This document shows, piece by piece, positions 59,462-64,000 of a DNA stretch of 64,000 nt. Location: the NCBI GenBank assembly GCA_026002855.1, contig BPGD01000001.1, positions 2,860,001 through 2,924,000 on the forward strand, read 5' to 3'. Numbering within the stretch: the first letter of the stretch is position 1; the number at the start of each line of letters is the position of its first letter. The notes under the pieces were generated by a model. It was given only the letters and a program-made list of their open reading frames with translations. It was not told the origin of the DNA and did not search any database. Source of the stretch: Bryobacteraceae bacterium. GTDB lineage: Bacteria > Acidobacteriota > Terriglobia > Bryobacterales > Bryobacteraceae. The position numbers and the translations under genes are program-made.

Positions 59462-59995
59462 TTACCCGCCGGCGAGGGTCTCCCGGATCAGCTCATTTTC
59501 GAGCAACGGAGCAAAATCCGGATCTTTCTTCGCCGCCGTGCGCAGCCCAGGGTCGGCCTCGATGGCGTGGCGCAGGCTCGCCGCGGCCCCCTCCAGGTTG
59601 CCGAGCATGCCCAGGGCCAAAGCCAGCGCGTAGTGATAGTCCGGGCGCGGATCGGCGGCCACGGCCTGCTCCAGATGTGGCCGTGCCTGGTCGTATTGCT
59701 GGGCGTTCAACAGGCTGACGGCGTAAAGGTAGTGCTCCTCCGGCGTCTTCGGCGCACTGCCCGCGGCCTCCAGCCGCCGCTGGCACATGCGGATGTGCAT
59801 CTTGGCCGATTCGGCAATGGAGATGTCGCGGCCCCGGGCGGCCTGCTCGAACAGGGCGATGGCCTGTTCGTACTGACCTGCCCAGAAGGCGCGCATCGCT
59901 TCAGAAAATGCCTCCTGCTGCGACAATGGCGCGCTGGACCCCTTTGCCGAAGCGGCCTGACGGACATCCTTGCTGGATTTTGCTTGCTTTTTCAT
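59462..59995 (-). CDS. TPR-repeat protein
   Basis: Protein of 177 residues. After a Lys/Ser/Ala-rich N-terminus come about three tetratricopeptide repeats: AMRAFWAGQYEQAIALFEQA (about 50-70), a second around HYLYAVSLLNAQQYDQARPH (about 105-125), and a third around HYALALALGMLGNLEGAAAS. No signal peptide, so probably cytoplasmic and involved in protein-protein contact. It precedes the YvcK-like gene in the same unit. Its promoter likely includes TAAGAT at 60058-60053 on the minus strand. Confidence 0.82.
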   Translation of the reverse strand: MKKQAKSSKDVRQAASAKGSSAPLSQQEAFSEAMRAFWAGQYEQAIALFEQAARGRDISIAESAKMHIRMCQRRLEAAGSAPKTPEEHYLYAVSLLNAQQYDQARPHLEQAVAADPRPDYHYALALALGMLGNLEGAAASLRHAIEADPGLRTAAKKDPDFAPLLENELIRETLAGG

Positions 59996-60123
59996 AGTCT
60001 TGCCGCAGAACCGGCTCGCCGGGGACGGCCGGCGGTGGCAGGCCGACTTCCTATCTTACCTAGCAGATCGGCCGGCAAGGTTGCAAGGGCACGAAAAAAA
60101 CAGGTGCGGACATGCCGGGCGTG

Positions 60124-60132
60124 TGCTACACT
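60124..60132 (+). promoter_or_regulatory. Candidate extended -10 promoter of the RRM gene
   Basis: TGC directly before TACACT (60127-60132) forms an extended -10. A start near 60140 would leave a 5' leader of about 80 nt before the TTG at 60221, long enough for temperature- or self-regulation, but no structure was established. Confidence 0.4.
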
Positions 60133-60220
60133 CAAGGGGTATTTGATCGCTCCGCTAGACCGGTCCGAGAGTTTTCCCGCCGAGTAGAGCCTGCCGTCAA
60201 ATTCAGAAAGAAGAAAACAC

Positions 60221-60529
60221 TTGAAGAACATTTTTGTTGGCAACCTGGATTTTGGGGCCACGGAGGCAGCCGTGCGTTCCTGGTTTGAGGAATATGGCAC
60301 GGTTGACCGTGTGCAGATCATCACCGACCGTGACACGGGGCGCAGCCGCGGCTTCGCCTTCGTCGAAATGGCCGATTCTACGGAAGCGGACCGGGCGATC
60401 GAAGCGCTGAATGGCGCCTCGGTGAACGGGCGCTCGCTGAACGTGAACGAGGCGCGGCCGCGCGAAAATGGCCGCGGCGCCGGCAACGGCGGCGGCTCGT
60501 TCCGCCAGCGCCGTCCCAGCCGCTGGTAA
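60221..60529 (+). CDS. RNA-binding protein with one RRM domain
   Basis: Protein of 102 residues from TTG 60221, the only start that gives the full domain. RNP2 is IFVGNL at residues 4-9, and RNP1 is RGFAFVEM near 45-52; the spacing is standard for a glycine-rich RRM protein as found in cyanobacteria and Acidobacteria. The tail (about 80-102) is rich in Arg, Gly and Asn. Such proteins bind single-stranded RNA and often respond to cold. Only a weak purine stretch (AAAGAAG) precedes the start. The small basic protein follows 59 nt later and may share the transcript. Confidence 0.9.
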   Translation: MKNIFVGNLDFGATEAAVRSWFEEYGTVDRVQIITDRDTGRSRGFAFVEMADSTEADRAIEALNGASVNGRSLNVNEARPRENGRGAGNGGGSFRQRRPSRW

Positions 60530-60588
60530 GCGGCGCCGAACGAGGGAGCCGGCGTGCGCCGCCGGCTCCCGCGGAAAGGAGAACCTCT

Positions 60589-60804
60589 TTGGCGCACCGA
60601 TCCAAATCCACTTTCAACAAGCGCCAGCGCGAGGCGCAACGCCTCGAACGCCGGCAGGAAAAAGAAGCCCGCAAGCAGCAGCGCAAAGGCCAGAAGATCA
60701 GCCCGGATTCGCCCGAAGCCATCGGCTCACTCGACGAACTCCTGCCCGAGCTGCCCGCCGCGCCCGCCTATCTGAAGACGGATTTTCCGCCCACGCGCTA
60801 CTGA
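60589..60804 (+). CDS. Small basic protein of unknown function
   Basis: Protein of 71 residues from TTG 60589 with AAGGAG at 7-nt spacing. The first 40 residues are a strongly charged helix (KSTFNKRQREAQRLERRQEK, then KEARKQQRKGQ), likely to bind nucleic acid or the ribosome; the tail is acidic then Pro-rich. Similar short proteins appear in Acidobacteria, as far as I recall, but without known function. Co-occurrence with the RRM gene hints at RNA work. Confidence 0.7.
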   Translation: MAHRSKSTFNKRQREAQRLERRQEKEARKQQRKGQKISPDSPEAIGSLDELLPELPAAPAYLKTDFPPTRY

Positions 60805-60856
60805 GCGCCCCTGCTCCGGCCCCCGTGGCGCGCGAGGCGGCGCCGGCTGGCCCGAA

Positions 60857-60862
60857 TACAAT
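60857..60862 (+). promoter_or_regulatory. Candidate -10 box, near-leaderless start of the DUF1844 gene
   Basis: TACAAT ending 8 nt before the ATG at 60871; only a weak GGAA lies between. Confidence 0.4.
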
Positions 60863-60870
60863 GGAAATTG

Positions 60871-61176
60871 ATGAGCGAGCGTGACGTTCCTCTGCCTCCT
60901 CCCTCGTTTGACATTCTGGTGGTGAGCCTGCGCATGCAGGCCGAAGCGCACCTGCACGAGCCGAAGGAAGGCGGCGCGGAAGGCGCGCCCGACCTGCGGC
61001 TGGCCCGCCACTTCATCGACATGCTGGCGATGCTCCAGGAAAAGACCAAAGGCAACCTGACGCTGGAAGAGCAGCGCCTGCTCGACAACACGGTGACCGA
61101 GCTCCGCTTCCGCTACCTGCACGTCTTCGAGATGATGCAGAAAAAGGCCGCCGAAACGGGCGCGTCCCATGGCTGA
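60871..61176 (+). CDS. DUF1844 protein
   Basis: Protein of 101 residues with the DUF1844 pattern: FDILVVSLRMQAEAHL near residue 13, and DLRLARHFIDMLAMLQEKTKGNL then LDNTVTELRFRYL. Function unknown; widespread in Acidobacteria and other deep groups. It overlaps the next gene by 8 bp, so it is the first gene of a unit with the PhnP-like enzyme and ribF. Confidence 0.85.
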   Translation: MSERDVPLPPPSFDILVVSLRMQAEAHLHEPKEGGAEGAPDLRLARHFIDMLAMLQEKTKGNLTLEEQRLLDNTVTELRFRYLHVFEMMQKKAAETGASHG

Positions 61177-61954
61177 GCCCCGCAGGGTTCGGCTCACCGT
61201 GCTCGGCTCGGGCACCAGCGTCGGCGTGCCCACCATTGGCTGCGACTGTGCGGTCTGCCGCTCGGACGATCCGCGCAACCGCCGGCTCCGCCCCTCGGTG
61301 TGCCTCCGCTGGGACGGCTGCACGGTGGTCATCGACACCGGGCCGGACTTCCGCCAGCAGGCGCTTGCCTACGGCATCCGGAAAGTGGACGCGGTGCTGT
61401 TCACCCACGCCCACGCTGACCATGTGCTGGGCCTCGACGACCTGCGGCCTTTCAATTTCCATCAGCGCGGGCCGATTCCCGTCTATGCGTCGGCGCACAC
61501 GCTTGAAGTCATCCGCAGGATTTTCAGCTACATATTTCACGACGGGCCCAGCGAATCCTCGCGACCAAAAATCGAAACGCACGTTTTTCCCGACGAACCC
61601 ATCATCGTCCAGGGCATTGAATTCCAGCCGATTCCGCTGAAGCACGGCAGCGGGGATTGCCACGGCTTCCGCTTTGGCAATCACGCCTATCTCACCGATC
61701 ACAGCGAAATTCCTGAAGAATCGCTCCGTCTGCTCGAAGGCGTGGAGACGATTTTCCTCGATGCGCTCCGCTACAAGCCGCATCCCACCCACTCCACCGT
61801 CCAGGCCAGTCTTCGCACCGTCGAGCGGCTGCGGCCGAAGGCGGCCTACTTCACGCACATCTCCCACGACCTCGACCACGCCCGGGCGCAGAGCCTGCTG
61901 CCGGAGGGAGTCTACCTTGCCTACGACGGGCTGGAGCTGGAACTGGAGGTCTGA
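61169..61954 (+). CDS. Metallo-beta-lactamase fold hydrolase, PhnP-like
   Basis: Protein of 261 residues. The dinuclear metal site is seen in FTHAHADHVLGLDDL, with LTDHSEIP and a later HISHDLDH. Near the N-terminus GTSVGVPTIGCDCAVCRSD carries the cysteines that in PhnP form a structural zinc site. PhnP is a cyclic phosphodiesterase of phosphonate degradation, but there are no phn genes here, so a general phosphodiesterase role (for example on cyclic ribose phosphates) is more likely. It overlaps DUF1844 and precedes ribF by 7 nt. Confidence 0.85.
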   Translation: MAEPRRVRLTVLGSGTSVGVPTIGCDCAVCRSDDPRNRRLRPSVCLRWDGCTVVIDTGPDFRQQALAYGIRKVDAVLFTHAHADHVLGLDDLRPFNFHQRGPIPVYASAHTLEVIRRIFSYIFHDGPSESSRPKIETHVFPDEPIIVQGIEFQPIPLKHGSGDCHGFRFGNHAYLTDHSEIPEESLRLLEGVETIFLDALRYKPHPTHSTVQASLRTVERLRPKAAYFTHISHDLDHARAQSLLPEGVYLAYDGLELELEV

Positions 61955-61961
61955 AGCGCCC

Positions 61962-62960
61962 ATGTCCCGCCTCCGCATCTTCCGCTCGCTCGAGGAGGCC
62001 CGGCAGGGGTTCCCGCCTTCAGCCGTCACCATCGGCAACTTCGATGGCGTGCATGCCGGCCACCGCGAACTGATGCGGCGCACCGTGCGGCTGGCGCGCG
62101 AGCTGGGCGTCAAGCCCTCGGCGCTTACGTTCCATCCCCACCCCGCCACCGTCGTAGCACCGGAGCGGATCCCCAGGCTGCTGTCGACTCCCGACGAGCG
62201 GTGCGCGCTGATGGCCGCCGAAGGCATCGAACAGGTCCTGATCATGCCCTTCGACGAGTCGATCTCGCACCTGTCCCCAGAGGAGTTCTTCCGGCGCGTG
62301 CTCGTCGAAGACCTCGGCGCAAAGGCGGTGGTCGTCGGCGCGAACTTCCGTTTCGGATACCGCCAGTCGGGCGGCACCGAAGACCTCATCCAGCTGGCGG
62401 AGCGGCACGGGGTGCGGGCGGAGATCGTGCCGCTGCTGGAAATCCGCGGCGTGCGTGTCTCTTCTTCCGAGATCCGCCGCCTGCTGGCGGAGGGCAACGT
62501 ATCGCGGGCCAACCGGCTGCTTGAGAGGCCCTACTCCATCGCTGGCAGCGTCGTGAGGGGTGCGGGCCGCGGCGCGCGCGAAGTGGTGCCCACGCTGAAC
62601 CTGGAAACGTCTTCGCTGGAAGACTCCACCTCCGCGCTGCCGCAGAGCGGCGTTTACATTACCCGCACCGAGGACCTCGACGCCGACCGGCGCTGGAATT
62701 CCATTACGAATATCGGATACAGGCCGACGTTTGACGGACGGCATTTGACCATCGAGACGTATCTTCTGGATCCGTTTTATCCGCCTTCTCCCAAGAGAAT
62801 TCGCTTGGAGTTTCTCCGCCGTCTGCGGCCGGAAATGAAATTTCATTCCGCCGCCCGGTTGCGCGCGCAGATTGCCGAAGACATCGAGAAGGCCAGGGCG
62901 TTTTTCCGCCGGCTGGAGCGTTTCAGGCCCGCGCTATTGTCCAGACAGCCGCCGCGCTGA
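61962..62960 (+). CDS. ribF: Bifunctional riboflavin kinase/FMN adenylyltransferase
   Basis: Protein of 332 residues making FMN and then FAD from riboflavin. ATG 61962 has GGAGG about 12 nt upstream and homology begins at once. The N-terminal adenylyltransferase shows VTIGNFDGVHAGHREL and TFHPHPATVV, with VSSSEIRRLLAEGNV at its end. The C-terminal flavokinase includes PTLNLE, SGVYIT, NIGYRPTF and IETYLLD. The kinase PTxN motif is preceded by REVV instead of the common GFP, a small change. It overlaps the next gene tail to tail by 38 bp. Confidence 0.95.
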   Translation: MSRLRIFRSLEEARQGFPPSAVTIGNFDGVHAGHRELMRRTVRLARELGVKPSALTFHPHPATVVAPERIPRLLSTPDERCALMAAEGIEQVLIMPFDESISHLSPEEFFRRVLVEDLGAKAVVVGANFRFGYRQSGGTEDLIQLAERHGVRAEIVPLLEIRGVRVSSSEIRRLLAEGNVSRANRLLERPYSIAGSVVRGAGRGAREVVPTLNLETSSLEDSTSALPQSGVYITRTEDLDADRRWNSITNIGYRPTFDGRHLTIETYLLDPFYPPSPKRIRLEFLRRLRPEMKFHSAARLRAQIAEDIEKARAFFRRLERFRPALLSRQPPR

Positions 62961-64000
62961 ACATCAGCACGAAGCCGATGGCCACCTGACGGGTGAACCG
63001 GGCCCCCGCATGGCGCCAGGCCAGCGCCGTCTTGACCGCCGCGTTGGCTCCCATCGCTACCAGAATCGCCGTGATGGCCATGCTCCCCGGAACGTGGCCC
63101 TCGCGGAACAGGCCGGCTACGGAGAATATGATCGCGTCGACGTCCACCGAGCCGCCGGCGGCGCTGCTGGCCAGCACGCCGGAGCTTCCGTAGAGCGCGT
63201 CGGCCGCACGGGCCAGGAAGCGCACCGCGGCAAACAGCAGCCCGAACTGAATGGCGGCCACCAGGCGCAGGGGGTTGCCCAGCCGCAACATCGGCTCCAC
63301 GGCGGAACCGCGGCCGGCCGCGGGCCGCAGCCGCCACGCCCATGCGAGCCCGGCCAGCGTCATCGCCGCCAGCACCGGCAGCGCCGCTGCGAGCAGCTCT
63401 CGGCCTGCCAGCCAGAGGATGACGGCCACGCGCGCGTTCAGCACCACATTGGCCAGCACCGCGGCGCAGGCCCAGTGTCGGGCCGCTTCCGGCTGCGAAG
63501 CGGCCAGCCGCGCGAAGGCGAGCGTCGATGCCGTGGACGAGCCGAGGCCGCCGACAACGGCCGTCAGCGGGAGGCTGCGGCGCGAGCCCAGAAATTTCTG
63601 GAAAAAATATCCGAGGAAATTGATCCCGCTCACCAGGATCACGAAGACCCAGGTCCGGTACGGATTGAAGCCGCCATAGGGGCCGTAGTCGTGATCCGGA
63701 AGGATGGGAAGAATCACGAAAATCACCGCCAGAAAGCGCAGCGTGTCCCAGTATTCCTGCTCGCTGAGCGTTTCCCGCGCCAGCCGCCGCAGCGGCTCGC
63801 GCGCGTCGAGAAACAGCGCCAGCACCACCGTGATGGCAATCGCCAGCGGCGCTCCGTAGGCCAGCCCGCGCGAGGCGGCCAGCACGCAGAGCAGGAAAGT
63901 CACCACCGCCGCCAGCTCGGTGGTGATGCCGGTGCGCTGCGGATTCTGCATGCGGAAGATCACCAGCATCGCCGTCAGGGCCGCCAGCGCCGCTGCCGTC
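62923..64000 (-). CDS. MgtC/SapB-DUF4010 type membrane protein (5' end cut off by window)
   Basis: Polytopic inner-membrane protein, at least 358 residues in the window; the frame stays open to the right edge, so the ATG at 63969 is internal. The visible start (ALTAMLVIFRMQ, then GITTELAAVVTFLL) matches the end of the MgtC/SapB domain, and the rest, with about nine helices, matches DUF4010 (NFLGYFFQKFLGSRRSLPLTA, then VGGLGSSTASTLAFAR, and DVDAIIFSVAGL). Family function is uncertain, perhaps ion or small-solute related. The two domains fused are usual for this family of about 420 residues. Confidence 0.85.
   Translation of the reverse strand, partial: TAAALAALTAMLVIFRMQNPQRTGITTELAAVVTFLLCVLAASRGLAYGAPLAIAITVVLALFLDAREPLRRLARETLSEQEYWDTLRFLAVIFVILPILPDHDYGPYGGFNPYRTWVFVILVSGINFLGYFFQKFLGSRRSLPLTAVVGGLGSSTASTLAFARLAASQPEAARHWACAAVLANVVLNARVAVILWLAGRELLAAALPVLAAMTLAGLAWAWRLRPAAGRGSAVEPMLRLGNPLRLVAAIQFGLLFAAVRFLARAADALYGSSGVLASSAAGGSVDVDAIIFSVAGLFREGHVPGSMAITAILVAMGANAAVKTALAWRHAGARFTRQVAIGFVLMFSAAAVWTIARA

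Overview
The window is 64 kb of GC-rich (roughly 65 %) chromosomal DNA. The mix of an Oar-like TonB-dependent receptor, a DUF1080 secreted protein, a Tat-exported Gfo/Idh oxidoreductase, DUF1844, a TTG-started RRM protein and a Thermus-type long isocitrate dehydrogenase suggests an acidobacterium, probably of the Bryobacterales/Solibacterales. This assignment is by gene content only; there is no rRNA in the window. Almost all space is ordinary protein-coding sequence, and I see no tRNA, rRNA, complete insertion sequence or CRISPR array.

Layout. 1-3.8 kb: 3' part of an outer-membrane TonB receptor, a good terminator, and a DUF1080 protein. 4.0-9.7 kb (minus): a cbb3-type oxidase operon, ccoS-ccoN-ccoO-mono-heme cytochrome c-copper ATPase-Met-rich membrane protein, chained by ATGA overlaps. 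9.8-12.7 kb: an SRPBCC gene, an OlsF-like two-domain acyltransferase, and a decayed second copy of the SRPBCC gene. 13.2-15.2 kb (minus): clpP, an Rrf2 regulator with a probable Fe-S cluster, and an inositol-monophosphatase family enzyme. 15.3-23.8 kb (plus): acyl-CoA synthetase, secreted protein, isocitrate dehydrogenase, purEK, L-2-hydroxyglutarate oxidase and phosphofructokinase.

23.9-31.9 kb (plus): a complete type III-B CRISPR effector operon, cmr1-cmr2(cas10)-cmr3-cmr4-cmr5-cmr6, with intact HD-like and GGDD motifs in Cas10 but no array, cas6, cas1/cas2 or CARF effector nearby. 32-36 kb (minus): a Tat-dependent PaoABC-like molybdenum hydroxylase plus a small Cys-containing protein; this operon converges on cmr across a shared terminator hairpin. 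36.4-41.5 kb (minus): lon and clpB.

42-50 kb: carboxylesterase, Gfo/Idh oxidoreductase, DUF167, an unusual receiver-TM-secreted fusion, a DUF2393-like membrane protein, a UvrC-like protein with a degenerate nuclease domain, and an aldo/keto reductase. 50-54 kb: Aas-like acyltransferase/acyl-ACP synthetase, an MFS transporter and a GNAT. 54-64 kb: an ABC exporter, truB, glmU, a YvcK/CofD-like protein, a TPR protein, an RRM protein, a small basic protein, DUF1844, a PhnP-like metallo-hydrolase, ribF and a DUF4010/MgtC-type membrane protein cut by the window edge.

Two themes recur. Many neighbouring genes overlap as ATGA or GTGA, implying translational coupling. A group of genes without a Shine-Dalgarno sequence has a -10-like hexamer 6-9 nt before the start codon, suggesting leaderless transcripts. 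The most interesting items are the stand-alone Cmr operon, the receiver-TM-secreted fusion, the modified cbb3 assembly set, the FAD subunit that has lost its Fe-S cysteines, and the SRPBCC duplication with one dead copy.
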